This document shows positions 1-7,715 of a stretch of DNA of 64,000 nucleotides, piece after piece (positions within the stretch are counted from its first letter, which is position 1; the number at the start of each line of letters is the position of its first letter). The notes below the pieces were generated by a model that saw nothing but the letters and a program-made list of their open reading frames with translations, was not told the DNA's origin and did not search any database. A program made the translations under genes and the position numbers. The DNA is from Bin5 sp965204525 (GTDB lineage: Bacteria > Chloroflexota > Anaerolineae > Caldilineales > Caldilineaceae), in contig OZ241994.1 of assembly GCA_965204525.1 (NCBI GenBank), positions 5,332,001 through 5,396,000 on the forward strand, in the 5' to 3' direction.

Positions 1-231
1 CGTCTCTACGATCTGGGCAACGTCATCCTCACTAACGACGACTGTCAGACGAAGACGGGGTAAAGTATCGACTGTGTAAGCGCTGTGCCGGCCTGCCAAC
101 CTTATGCCGGTCTGCCTTCCGTGGCCCTGCACCTCAACTGTATCTATGGCGGGGACGCCTACCTCCACCAGCGCCGACCTGACTTCAGTCAACTTCTCGA
201 GTCGAATGTAGGCTTCAACCTTCTTGAGCAT
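1..231 (-). CDS. glnB: Nitrogen regulatory protein P-II (GlnB/GlnK family), 3' end beyond the window
   Basis: P-II proteins are small trimeric sensors of ATP/ADP and 2-oxoglutarate that control ammonium transporters and nitrogen enzymes. The visible 77 codons begin MLKKVEAYIR, run through the family pattern EVQGHGRQ, and reach LPRLRLTVVV. Tyr52 aligns with the uridylylated T-loop Tyr51 of E. coli GlnB, so covalent control is possible, though no modifying enzyme is in view. The ATG at 231 has a purine-rich ribosome site (GGAGGGGAGAGGAG) just upstream. The gene lies directly downstream of amt on the same strand, the usual glnK-amt pairing in reverse order. The C-terminal third is outside the window, so GlnB and GlnK subtypes cannot be separated. 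Confidence 0.9.
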   Translation of the reverse strand, partial: MLKKVEAYIRLEKLTEVRSALVEVGVPAIDTVEVQGHGRQTGIRLAGRHSAYTVDTLPRLRLTVVVSEDDVAQIVET

Positions 232-278
232 TGCTCCTCTCCCCTCCAGCGAAAGAGGAGTTGTCCGCAGTTTTGGGC

Positions 279-306
279 AGGGTCGTGCGACTGTCCGCAC
301 GACCCT
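279..306 (-). other. Perfect 11-bp hairpin between amt and glnB
   Basis: AGGGTCGTGCG (279-289) and CGCACGACCCT (296-306) are exact inverted repeats with a 6-base loop. Neither side has a T-run, so a classical terminator is unlikely. It sits between the amt stop and the glnB ribosome site, where it could stabilise the amt message or adjust the relative output of the two genes. Confidence 0.5.
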
Positions 307-321
307 GAAGCAAGAAGGAGT

Positions 322-435
322 TTAGGACTCTTTACTTTCACTGCTATCGCTGTCTTCGCTACTCTCGCTGTCTTCGCTTACTTCATACTCTTCGAGTTCT
401 TCGGAGCCTCCACCTTCACTACCTTGCCTCGCTAG
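322..435 (-). other. In-frame acidic Ser/Glu/Asp-rich open stretch directly after the amt stop codon
   Basis: Reading on past the amt TGA in the same frame gives 37 sense codons (LARQGSEGGGSEELEEYEV, then SEDSESSEDSDSSESKES) before a TAA at 322-324. The composition is far from random and contains an imperfect 18-base tandem repeat (AGCGAAGACAGCGAGAGT). The stop context is TGA CTA. It may be a tail lost by a recent nonsense change, a product of read-through, or an assembly error. No start codon of its own is evident. Confidence 0.45.
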
Positions 436-1644
436 TCAGGCATAGGCGCGCTCGCCATGCTCGCTGATGTCCAGACCAATCTCCTCTTCCTGCTCTGTAA
501 CGGCCAGGCCCCAAATCGCATCCAGGATCTTGGTCAGAATGAACGTAATAAGGTACGAGTAGACGATAGTCACAATTACGGTCATCAACTGGATGCCGAA
601 CTGCGTGGGATTGCCATAGAAAAGGCCATCTGTTCCGCCGACGGCTGCAGTGGCGAACAGCCCGGTTGCCAGCGCTCCCCACGTACCGGCCATCCCGTGA
701 CAGGCCCATACATCCAGGCTTTCGTCAAGGCCTTTCTTCTCTCGGAGGTCGATGCTGTAGTAACTGACCGGCGCTGCAATCGCACCGATCAATAACGCGG
801 CCATCGGGGTGACGAAGCCGGCAGCGGGCGTGATTGCTACCAACCCCACAACTGCTCCTGTTACGATACCCAGGACGCTCGGTTTATTGTCACGCCAGGA
901 CAAAAACATCCAGACCACGGCCGCGGCCGCGGCCGCCGTATTCGTGTTCACCAGGGCCTGTACAGCCAAGCCGTCGGCCGCAAGCGCGCTGCCGCCGTTG
1001 AAGCCAAACCAGCCGACCCACAGCAGACCCGCCCCCAAAACGGTGAACGCGATGTTATGCGGTTCGATTGCAACTTGTCCGAACCCCTTCCGCTTGCGGA
1101 TCGCCATCGCAAATGCCAGTGCCGAGAAACCGGCCGTAATATGGACGACCGTCCCGCCGGCAAAGTCCAGCGCGCCCCAGCGGGCAAAGATGCCGCCGCC
1201 CCAGGCCCAGTGGCAGACCGGATCGTAAACGAGCGTCGCCCACAAGACCGCAAAGACCAGGTACACTTTGAAGCGAATGCGCTCCACAAACGTCCCTGAT
1301 ATCAGCGCCGGCGTGATTATGGCGAAGGTCATCTGAAATGCGGCAAACAGCAGATGGGGAATGGACAGACCTTCCAGCGCCTCCACACCGACATTGGACA
1401 GACCAATGTAATCGAGTCCGCCCACCAGTCCGGCGACGCTCGTGCCAAATGCCAAAGTGTAACCAATGATGACCCACTGAATGCTGATGAGGCCAATCGT
1501 AATGAAACTGAGATTGAGAGTGGAGAGGATGTTCTTTCGGCGAACCATCCCACCGTAGAAGAAGCCCAGCGCCGGCGTCATCATCAGCACCAAAGCGGTA
1601 GCGACGATGATCCAGGCAGTATCTCCAGAGTTGATGCCATCCAT
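436..1644 (-). CDS. amt: Ammonium transporter (Amt/MEP/Rh family)
   Basis: This inner-membrane channel conducts ammonium/ammonia. The 402-residue protein has about eleven hydrophobic segments and the family signature DFAGGTVVHITAGFSAL. Asp160 and the twin pore histidines His168 and His316 match E. coli AmtB positions. The start is placed at MDGINSG (1644): an AGGAGG ribosome site lies ten bases upstream, inside what a longer reading frame (from 1671) would translate. A GC-only repeat at about 917-940 encodes a run of alanines in a membrane helix. The downstream P-II gene suggests the usual block of the channel by P-II when nitrogen is plentiful. The stop is followed by an unusual in-frame acidic extension, described separately. 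Confidence 0.95.
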   Translation of the reverse strand: MDGINSGDTAWIIVATALVLMMTPALGFFYGGMVRRKNILSTLNLSFITIGLISIQWVIIGYTLAFGTSVAGLVGGLDYIGLSNVGVEALEGLSIPHLLFAAFQMTFAIITPALISGTFVERIRFKVYLVFAVLWATLVYDPVCHWAWGGGIFARWGALDFAGGTVVHITAGFSALAFAMAIRKRKGFGQVAIEPHNIAFTVLGAGLLWVGWFGFNGGSALAADGLAVQALVNTNTAAAAAAVVWMFLSWRDNKPSVLGIVTGAVVGLVAITPAAGFVTPMAALLIGAIAAPVSYYSIDLREKKGLDESLDVWACHGMAGTWGALATGLFATAAVGGTDGLFYGNPTQFGIQLMTVIVTIVYSYLITFILTKILDAIWGLAVTEQEEEIGLDISEHGERAYA

Positions 1645-1793
1645 ATGCCCGTTTCCTCCTGTTGCAGGCAAAACCCGCTGTCCGAAAAAGTGATTGTGGG
1701 GTTAAATCGATGAAGAGGCCCCCGGACGGGAACCCCTTTGGCTACCAACTAATGATCGCCGAAACCAGGCCGCGAATCCTATGGTCATTCTGC

Positions 1794-1821
1794 ACAATAG
1801 AACGCCAACCTCAGTTGTAAA
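1794..1821 (-). promoter_or_regulatory. Candidate amt-glnB promoter
   Basis: On the minus strand TTTACA (1816-1821) and TATTGT (1794-1799) are separated by 16 bases, matching 5 of 6 and 4 of 6 sigma-70 consensus positions. It would leave a leader of about 140 bases before amt. Apart from this and the pdxS promoter, the 1645-2055 divergent gap shows nothing recognisable. Confidence 0.35.
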
Positions 1822-1909
1822 CCTTGCCCAACCGCCTCCTTCTACTTCCGGGCTATTTCACAGATCTCTTTGACAGACCCTTAAATCCGGAGATTCCGCT
1901 TTTGTGAAG

Positions 1910-1939
1910 TTGGAAAATCAGGGGGCTTTTGACTACAAT
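1910..1939 (+). promoter_or_regulatory. Candidate pdxS promoter
   Basis: A good -10 (TACAAT, 1934-1939) is preceded at 18 bases by a weak -35 (TTGGAA, 1910-1915). Transcription would start about 110 bases before the pdxS start codon. No riboswitch is recognised in this leader. Confidence 0.4.
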
Positions 1940-2055
1940 AGCAGAAGTCAAATTCGAGCGCAAGGGGTTGAACAGAATCGGCTGTCGGTGTACAGCCTTT
2001 CTGCGCAGCAGGAGACGAATCTGTCTCGTTGTGGCATCAAAGGAGGCACACACCC

Positions 2056-2973
2056 ATGAGTACCAAAAATGGACAGCAGAGAGATGGTCAGGTAGAACGG
2101 GGAACATTTGCCGTAAAGGCCGGTCTGGCACAGATGCTTAAGGGCGGCGTCATAATGGACGTAGTCACGGCGGACCAGGCCCGCATTGCCGAGGAGGCCG
2201 GCGCCTGTGCCGTCATGGCCCTTGAACGCGTTCCCGCTGACATTCGCAAGGATGGTGGGGTTGCGCGAATGAGCGACCCGCGGCTGATAAAAGAGATCAT
2301 GACGGCCGTCACCATTCCTGTGATGGCAAAAGTACGGATCGGCCACTTTGTGGAAGCCCAGATCCTGGAGGCGCTTGGCGTCGACTATATTGACGAAAGC
2401 GAAGTCCTGACGCCCGCCGACGAGAGTCATCACATCAACAAGCACAGTTTCACCATTCCCTTTGTGTGCGGCTGCCGCAACTTGGGTGAGGCCTTGCGCC
2501 GCATCGCCGAGGGCGCCGCGATGATTCGCACCAAAGGTGAAGCAGGGACAGGCGATGTCGTTGAAGCTGTGCGGCACGCCCGCAACGTAAACGGCGCTAT
2601 CCGCCGCATCAGCAGGATGGATGCAGACGAACTGTTCACCTACGCAAAGGACATTCAGGCGCCGTACGAATTGGTGAAGGAGACGGCGGAACAGAATCGA
2701 TTGCCGGTCGTGAACTTCGCGGCAGGGGGTGTGGCGACGCCGGCGGATGCCGCGCTCATGATGCAGTTGGGTGTGGATGGCGTTTTCGTCGGTTCCGGCA
2801 TCTTCAAGAGCGACGACCCCGCCAAGCGCGCCCATGCCATCGTACAGGCGGTTACGCACTTCAACGACCCTCACATTCTGGCCGAGGTGAGCGAAAACCT
2901 GGGCGCGCCGATGGTCGGCATCAACGTAACCGAACTGTCAGAAGCCGAGAAGTTGGCAGAGCGGGGATGGTAG
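2056..2973 (+). CDS. pdxS: Pyridoxal 5'-phosphate synthase, lyase subunit PdxS
   Basis: PdxS builds pyridoxal phosphate directly from ribose 5-phosphate, glyceraldehyde 3-phosphate and ammonia supplied by PdxT (deoxyxylulose-independent route). The 305-residue protein is a full-length (beta/alpha)8 barrel. Asp35, Lys92 (AKVRIGH) and Lys160 (IRTKGEAGTG) correspond to the catalytic Asp24, Lys81 and Lys149 of B. subtilis PdxS. The ATG at 2056 is chosen because AAAGGAGG lies nine bases upstream; a longer frame from 2029 would overlap that ribosome site. pdxT follows 87 bases later on the same strand, and the pair should form the usual 12+12 complex. Confidence 0.97.
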   Translation: MSTKNGQQRDGQVERGTFAVKAGLAQMLKGGVIMDVVTADQARIAEEAGACAVMALERVPADIRKDGGVARMSDPRLIKEIMTAVTIPVMAKVRIGHFVEAQILEALGVDYIDESEVLTPADESHHINKHSFTIPFVCGCRNLGEALRRIAEGAAMIRTKGEAGTGDVVEAVRHARNVNGAIRRISRMDADELFTYAKDIQAPYELVKETAEQNRLPVVNFAAGGVATPADAALMMQLGVDGVFVGSGIFKSDDPAKRAHAIVQAVTHFNDPHILAEVSENLGAPMVGINVTELSEAEKLAERGW

Positions 2974-3060
2974 CAGGCGCGACGCCTGAATCTTCAATTC
3001 AGTCACCCGTAACACTATTGCCGCAGGGATGTCCCAAATGAGCCTCTTGAGAGGTACGCC

Positions 3061-3687
3061 ATGAGCGAAGTTCGTTTGGGAGTCCTCGCGCTTCAAGGCG
3101 CCTTCCGCGAACATATCGCCATGCTGAAGCGCCTCAACGTCGAAGCCGCGGAGGTGCGACTGGAGAGAGAGCTCGACGACCTGGACGGACTGATTATTCC
3201 AGGCGGCGAGAGCACCAGTATGGGGCTTGTCGCCGAGCGCTGGGGCCTCGTTGAGCCGCTGCGTCAATGGGTCCACGGCGGCCGGCCTACTTGGGGCACT
3301 TGTGCCGGCATGATTCTGCTGGCTGAGCACGCGACCGGCCAGAAGTTGGGCGGTCAGGCGCTGATCGGCGGTCTGGAAGTGACAGTCAATCGCAACTATT
3401 TTGGCCGCCAGGTCGACAGTTTCGAGGCCGATCTCGACGTACCCGTCCTGGGAGATACTCCCTTCCACGCAGTCTTCATTCGCGCGCCCGCCATTACCGC
3501 AGTAGCCGAAGATGTGGAGACACTGGCGACCATTGCCTCCCTGCCGGATGAAACCGATTCCGTAATCGCTGCTGTCCGCAAAGGAACGATTCTGGCGACT
3601 GCATTCCATCCCGAACTCACCGGCGACCTGCGCTGGCACCGCTTCTTCGTGCAGATCGTAAACGATTTCAAGTCGTGCTCCGGCTGA
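3061..3687 (+). CDS. pdxT: Pyridoxal 5'-phosphate synthase, glutaminase subunit PdxT
   Basis: PdxT is a class I glutamine amidotransferase that hydrolyses glutamine and channels ammonia to PdxS. The 208-residue protein carries the GGEST oxyanion-loop motif (48-52), the nucleophile Cys81 in GTCAGM, and the His183/Glu185 pair in AFHPELTGD, so the triad is complete. Its length is close to that of B. subtilis PdxT. It follows pdxS in the same orientation and is closed by a strong terminator at about 3802. Confidence 0.96.
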   Translation: MSEVRLGVLALQGAFREHIAMLKRLNVEAAEVRLERELDDLDGLIIPGGESTSMGLVAERWGLVEPLRQWVHGGRPTWGTCAGMILLAEHATGQKLGGQALIGGLEVTVNRNYFGRQVDSFEADLDVPVLGDTPFHAVFIRAPAITAVAEDVETLATIASLPDETDSVIAAVRKGTILATAFHPELTGDLRWHRFFVQIVNDFKSCSG

Positions 3688-3801
3688 AGGGGGCGTAAGA
3701 TTCCCCTGCGACCCAGCAGCAATAGTCAGAAAGCAAGAACATGCGCTTCGGTGCCCATTTTCTGTTGCCCGGCCCGGCTCTTGCGAATGTGGGCAATAAA
3801 G

Positions 3802-3837
3802 AAGCCCGTGCGTAACCATGTAGTTACGCACGGGCTT
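3802..3837. terminator. Two-way rho-independent terminator
   Basis: AAGCCCGTGCGTAAC (3802-3816) and its exact complement (3823-3837) form a 15-bp stem with a 6-base loop. On the minus strand the stem is followed by TTCTTTATT, and on the plus strand by a weaker GTCTATT. It separates convergent pdxT and the DUF4013 gene and can serve both. Confidence 0.85.
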
Positions 3838-3879
3838 GTCTATTGTGAATGCAATGCCCTACATTTGGGCAACCTTCCC

Positions 3880-4845
3880 CTACTGGCTTTTCGGCTCTGA
3901 AGGCAGTTCATCCTCCTCAGATTGATTGTCTTCGTCTGGCTGAACATCCTCCTCTGGCTGCTCCGATTCTTCTGGATTTTCCGGCTCGATCGTGGAGTCG
4001 TGTTCCAAGGGCGGCTCCGGCTCCTCCTGGGGATCAAACACTGTCGGCGGAACAATCTCTGCTGAGGCCTCAGGTTCTTCGACAGGTTCAGCTGTCCAAC
4101 CGGTATCTGGTTCCGTGACGGGCATGTCGCCAAAACTGCCTCCCGCCGCGCCTTCCCCTGCAACTCGCGCCAGCTGGCCGTACAAGTGACTCTGGAAGTA
4201 GTAAGTGATCAGCTGCGACAACGGCACAGTCACAACCGCGCCGATAACACACAGAATTAGTCCCACAATGCTGCCGACCGTCGTAATAATCATGCTGGCG
4301 ATAACTGTGAGAATCGCGACAATCGCGACATTGCCTATGTTGTCGCGAGTCCAGTCCCAGATCTCGGAAACTTGAAGGCCATCTTTGATCGTTTCGTTCC
4401 TTGCAAAGGCGATCGTGAATCCAGGTTGAAAGACGAGGAAAGCGATTCCAACCAGGAACTGCAGACAGAAGGAACACAGTATGAATATCGCCCCTATGTC
4501 TGCGTCACCGCCGGGCAAGTTTTCCGAAAGAACTACGCCAATGATGAAAATTGGAACTGAAACGAAGAAGATCGGCAGCGCCCACACCAGGTAAACGCAG
4601 GCCAGCTTTACCCCGCGGACAAGGTCATCGCCCCACCGGTCCCACTCAGGCAAGACAGGATGTATATCGTCGCGCACATTTTGGAGCAGACGCACCAGGT
4701 AACCGAACAGGATAAAGTAGCCCAGAACGCCGACCAGCGCCACGAGGAGCAATGAACTGATCAGAAGCAACCCCGTGCCGATGGCCGTCTTCTCGACCCA
4801 GCGTTCATCCTCTGAAAAGTAGGTCAGTGCTCGTCCGATATCCAT
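3880..4845 (-). CDS. DUF4013-type integral membrane protein with acidic C-terminal tail
   Basis: The protein has 321 residues. Residues 1-235 contain about five to six hydrophobic segments and the pattern GYLVRLLQNVRDD...LPEWDRWGDDLVRGVKL, which resembles the DUF4013 family of uncharacterised membrane proteins. The last 85 residues are Pro/Glu/Asp-rich and probably disordered. The ATG has an AAAGGAG site six bases upstream. It begins 41 bases after queG on the same strand, so the two are probably co-transcribed, although no functional link is known. The role is unknown. Confidence 0.75.
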   Translation of the reverse strand: MDIGRALTYFSEDERWVEKTAIGTGLLLISSLLLVALVGVLGYFILFGYLVRLLQNVRDDIHPVLPEWDRWGDDLVRGVKLACVYLVWALPIFFVSVPIFIIGVVLSENLPGGDADIGAIFILCSFCLQFLVGIAFLVFQPGFTIAFARNETIKDGLQVSEIWDWTRDNIGNVAIVAILTVIASMIITTVGSIVGLILCVIGAVVTVPLSQLITYYFQSHLYGQLARVAGEGAAGGSFGDMPVTEPDTGWTAEPVEEPEASAEIVPPTVFDPQEEPEPPLEHDSTIEPENPEESEQPEEDVQPDEDNQSEEDELPSEPKSQ

Positions 4846-4886
4846 AAGTGCTCTCCTTTGTCGAAGACACGGCGATGCAAGGCAAC

Positions 4887-6281
4887 TCAGTGTCCGGAAA
4901 TGCGGCTGTATACATCTCTACGACTGCCCGTGGGGAAAGTTTCAAGGCCCCGCCCAAGCGCGCTTCCAATCTCCTCACGCACCCACGCGTCCGACTCATC
5001 GGCAAGACGGGATTCCAGGCAGGCCGCGGCCCGTACATCGTTGTGGCGGCGCAGAAGCTCGCCCAACCCCCAGGCCGCGTGCCCCCGCGCCAGTGCAGCC
5101 TCGTCGGCTGCCGCTGCTTCCAAACCTGCGAATGCCGCCGGATCCCCCCAGTTTCCGAGAGCAACGCAAACGTTGCGCAGCATCCCGGCTCGCTTAGATC
5201 GCTTCAGCGGCGACCGCCGCCAGCGTTCTGCGAAAGCGCGCGGCTCAAGCCAGTAGGGCATTCGCCTGTCAAACCCCTCCAGCAGCGGCGGCGCGATTCG
5301 CTCCTGTTGGGCCTCCAGCCCACTCAAACGTGGCGTTTGCTCCGAAAGCCGCTGATTCCAGGGGCAGACCTCCTGGCAGATGTCGCAACCAAAAATTCGG
5401 TTGCCGAACAGGCGCCGCAATGGGCGGGGCACCGGCTGGCGTGACTCGATCGTCCAGTAGGAAATACAGCGCTGCGGGTCCAGATGAAAGGGACCGACAA
5501 AGGCATCGGTCGGGCAGGCATCCAGGCAGCGCGTGCAATGGCCGCAGGTTGCCAGCGGGATCTCGCGCGACTCCTCCTCGATCCCAAGTGCGCTGCTCTG
5601 ACCTTTCCCTGACGACAGCCTTTTGTCCCCTTGCAGTTGCCAGGACCCGTAATCGCCGCCTGCCGGCAGACCTGCAAGCGTTTCTTCCACGCCGTAAGCG
5701 GTGGAATGGACCGCGACGGCCGGCGGGTCGCAGGCCAGCCCCTCTGGCACTAGCAGTGTTGCCAGAAAGAGCCAGCTTCCTCTCTGAGGGTGAATCGTAC
5801 AGCAGTTCTTGCCGGTAAAGCCAATGCCGGCCCTGTGCGCCCAGTCCCGCTCCATAACAGGGCCCGTATCCACCAGCCCTTTCCCCAGAGTCGAGCGGCC
5901 GCTCTGGGCGCGTAGCCAGCCGTCAAGCTCATAGAGCAGCGGACGAACGATTTCGTGGTAGTCGTCCCCCCAGGCATAGCGAGCAATGATGCCGCGCGCC
6001 GGGTCATTCAGGACCTCCGGCGCCAGGTCGAAACGATGATAGTCAACACCCAAAACGATTAGCGAACGGAAGGGCGGGCCTTTCTCTGCCAGCAGGGCCG
6101 GATTGCGCCTCTTCTCCGGATTGCGCGCCAGGTATTCCATTTCGCCGGCCCGGCCCAGACCCAGCCAGCGGGCAAAAAACTCGGCATGGGCCGGCTCGCC
6201 CACCTTGACGATGCGACAGAAGTCGAATCCAAGGCGGCGCGCTTCCACTTTCAACAATTCGGACAATGTACGGTCAGACAC
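4887..6281 (-). CDS. queG: Epoxyqueuosine reductase QueG
   Basis: QueG reduces epoxyqueuosine to queuosine in tRNA, the last step of queuosine synthesis, using cobalamin and two 4Fe-4S clusters. The 464-residue protein has the catalytic-loop Asp138 in VDTGPVMERDWA, a first cluster motif CGHCTRCLDACP (246-257) and a second CDICQEVCPWN (299-309). A C-terminal region rich in Ala/Leu helices fits HEAT repeats. The start is GTG with AGAGGT upstream. Residues of roughly 196-243, between the catalytic domain and the first cluster, form a polar insert that is longer than usual. No other queuosine gene is nearby. Confidence 0.93.
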   Translation of the reverse strand: MSDRTLSELLKVEARRLGFDFCRIVKVGEPAHAEFFARWLGLGRAGEMEYLARNPEKRRNPALLAEKGPPFRSLIVLGVDYHRFDLAPEVLNDPARGIIARYAWGDDYHEIVRPLLYELDGWLRAQSGRSTLGKGLVDTGPVMERDWAHRAGIGFTGKNCCTIHPQRGSWLFLATLLVPEGLACDPPAVAVHSTAYGVEETLAGLPAGGDYGSWQLQGDKRLSSGKGQSSALGIEEESREIPLATCGHCTRCLDACPTDAFVGPFHLDPQRCISYWTIESRQPVPRPLRRLFGNRIFGCDICQEVCPWNQRLSEQTPRLSGLEAQQERIAPPLLEGFDRRMPYWLEPRAFAERWRRSPLKRSKRAGMLRNVCVALGNWGDPAAFAGLEAAAADEAALARGHAAWGLGELLRRHNDVRAAACLESRLADESDAWVREEIGSALGRGLETFPTGSRRDVYSRISGH

Positions 6282-6735
6282 GCGGGATACCTCTAAGGGG
6301 GCCAGTCTTCCAACGCTTGCGCTCTTTGCTCCAATGCAATGCTGCTCAGGCCCAGAAAAAGGGTCGGCCTGGCAACTACCGCATTGCCTACGCTACCTGT
6401 GGAGAAAGCGCATTTGCCTGCACGCGTGATTTAGGCAGAGTAACTGTTCGGCAAGCCAGGCACATTATAATAGCAGCCGATCATAGTATCAAGAGATCGA
6501 CTTTCCAGGGATGCATCCCAATATTGGGGCGAACTTTCGTATACCTCTGGAAGCTACCAAACCACGGTCAGCTCCCGTTCCAATCTCCGGCAGCGCAAGC
6601 GCCGCCTCTGACTTCGCCTTCCCTATGTTCCCCGCTTCCTGACTTCAGCCGCTCACCCGCTGCACAATGGCATCTTTCGGGCACATTCGCGACCCCATCC
6701 TGTTATCATGCGTATAGTGAAGTGACAGAGAAAGT
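6282..6735. other. Non-coding gap between queG and the rpsO promoter
   Basis: No convincing coding frame lies here on either strand. A perfect -10 hexamer TATAAT at 6466-6471 (plus strand) lacks a good -35 and leads to no recognisable gene. Nothing else was identified. Confidence 0.4.
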
Positions 6736-6764
6736 TTGGGAGTCGGCTGAACCTGTGCTAAACT
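6736..6764 (+). promoter_or_regulatory. Candidate rpsO promoter with extended -10
   Basis: TTGGGA (6736-6741) and TAAACT (6759-6764) are 17 bases apart, and TG one base before the -10 makes it an extended -10 site. The expected start of transcription falls near 6771, inside the dyad at 6764-6785, giving a leader of about 145 bases before rpsO. Confidence 0.5.
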
Positions 6765-6785
6765 GATTCAGTACCGGCTGAATCA
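6764..6785. promoter_or_regulatory. 22-bp perfect dyad over the rpsO transcription start (possible operator)
   Basis: TGATTCAG (6764-6771) and CTGAATCA (6778-6785) are exact inverted repeats with a 6-base spacer. The dyad begins on the last base of the -10 box, a typical place for a dimeric repressor. It could instead form a hairpin at the 5' end of the message. Confidence 0.4.
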
Positions 6786-6914
6786 TGCGCCGTGGTATTC
6801 CAGCGATGGTTCGGCTCTTTATTCGCTGTGGGCGGCCCACCAGAGAAAGGTTCCATTCAGACGTCGCTTTTTGAGATTCTCTGGTACAAGAGGAAAGGAG
6901 TTCAGGAGTACCAC

Positions 6915-7184
6915 ATGAGCATTTCGACGGAAGAAAAGACCAAGATCATTGAAGAGTACCGGACTTTCGAACAGGACACTGGTTCCCCTGAAGTGCAGGT
7001 TGCGCTCCTGACCACGCGCATTAATGCCCTGACCGAACACCTGCAAACGCACAAACACGACGAAGGCTCGCGACGAGGCCTGTTGAAATTGGTCGGTCAG
7101 CGCCGCCGCCATTTGGCATACCTGGCAAGAAAGGATGTGAATCGCTATCGCCAGCTGATTGAGAGGCTGGGTCTGCGTCGATAA
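6915..7184 (+). CDS. rpsO: 30S ribosomal protein S15
   Basis: S15 binds the central domain of 16S rRNA early in 30S assembly. The 89-residue sequence is full length and has the typical body TGSPEVQVALLT, HxxDEGSRRGLL and the Arg/Lys-rich end HLAYLARKDVNRYRQLIERLGLRR. The ATG at 6915 is preceded by AGGAG. Its place just before pnp is the widespread bacterial rpsO-pnp order. The long leader leaves room for self-regulation by S15, but no known S15-binding leader class is recognised here. Confidence 0.97.
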   Translation: MSISTEEKTKIIEEYRTFEQDTGSPEVQVALLTTRINALTEHLQTHKHDEGSRRGLLKLVGQRRRHLAYLARKDVNRYRQLIERLGLRR

Positions 7185-7435
7185 ATGGCATTGATGGGGC
7201 GGATTGAAGAAGGTTTCGCCCTTCAACTGGAGCTGCTCGTGCCGGGTAGCTGCTGAAGTCGCAGCCTTTATGTCCCATTTGAGAAAGGCTGTGGACCGCT
7301 CCCGGCAGTTCAGAAAGTAGTTCGTGCTTGACAGCGCGACAGTGAGAAAGACAAATACTGCCACCAGCCGCTCGCAGATGCATTTCGTGCTCAGTGCACT
7401 GTAATTGGCAGATTCTGCCACCGGGGTCCGGCATT

Positions 7436-7505
7436 GGAGAATGGACCGAAGCCTTCGCTGAAAGAGCCGTTCTCGCTCGTAAACGGGCGCTTCGATCCGT
7501 TCTCC
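7436..7505 (+). other. Long hairpin between rpsO and pnp (possible RNase III-type processing site)
   Basis: Arms 7436-7452 and 7489-7505 pair over 17 positions with one G-U and one mismatch. A smaller stem (CCGTT 7467-7471 with AACGG 7482-7486) lies inside. The 530-base rpsO-pnp gap has no convincing gene on either strand. In E. coli this interval carries an RNase III hairpin through which PNPase controls itself; the same role here is inference from position. Confidence 0.45.
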
Positions 7506-7715
7506 AGTTCCGCACCTCGAATCAGTGCGCAGAGAATTCGTTGGAATGATGAATGCCGGGTAGCATTGCTTTCCATTCAGACCGGCGATTTCGTTTGCGG
7601 GTGGCGGCAACGCCGGATGCGTTGCCGGTTCCGGTATTCACACGAGCCGGTGGCCCCACCTGCCCGCTCTTCCTCCCAGGAGGGCGGCGCCAGACCCAAT
7701 TCGAGGTGAACTAAG

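Noticed and set aside
85..435. 116-codon plus-strand frame at the left edge
   Set aside because: It is the reverse of glnB and of the acidic tail region; the minus strand carries the recognised P-II protein.
917..940. GGCCGC repeats as a possible regulatory repeat
   Set aside because: They encode a run of alanines in an Amt membrane helix and are explained by coding.
6266..6766. 166-codon plus-strand frame between queG and rpsO
   Set aside because: Composition looks random, no ribosome site, and it overlaps the queG start region and the rpsO promoter.
6819..7610. 263-codon minus-strand frame over rpsO and the rpsO-pnp gap
   Set aside because: Antisense to rpsO and rich in features of non-coding sequence; no family match seen.
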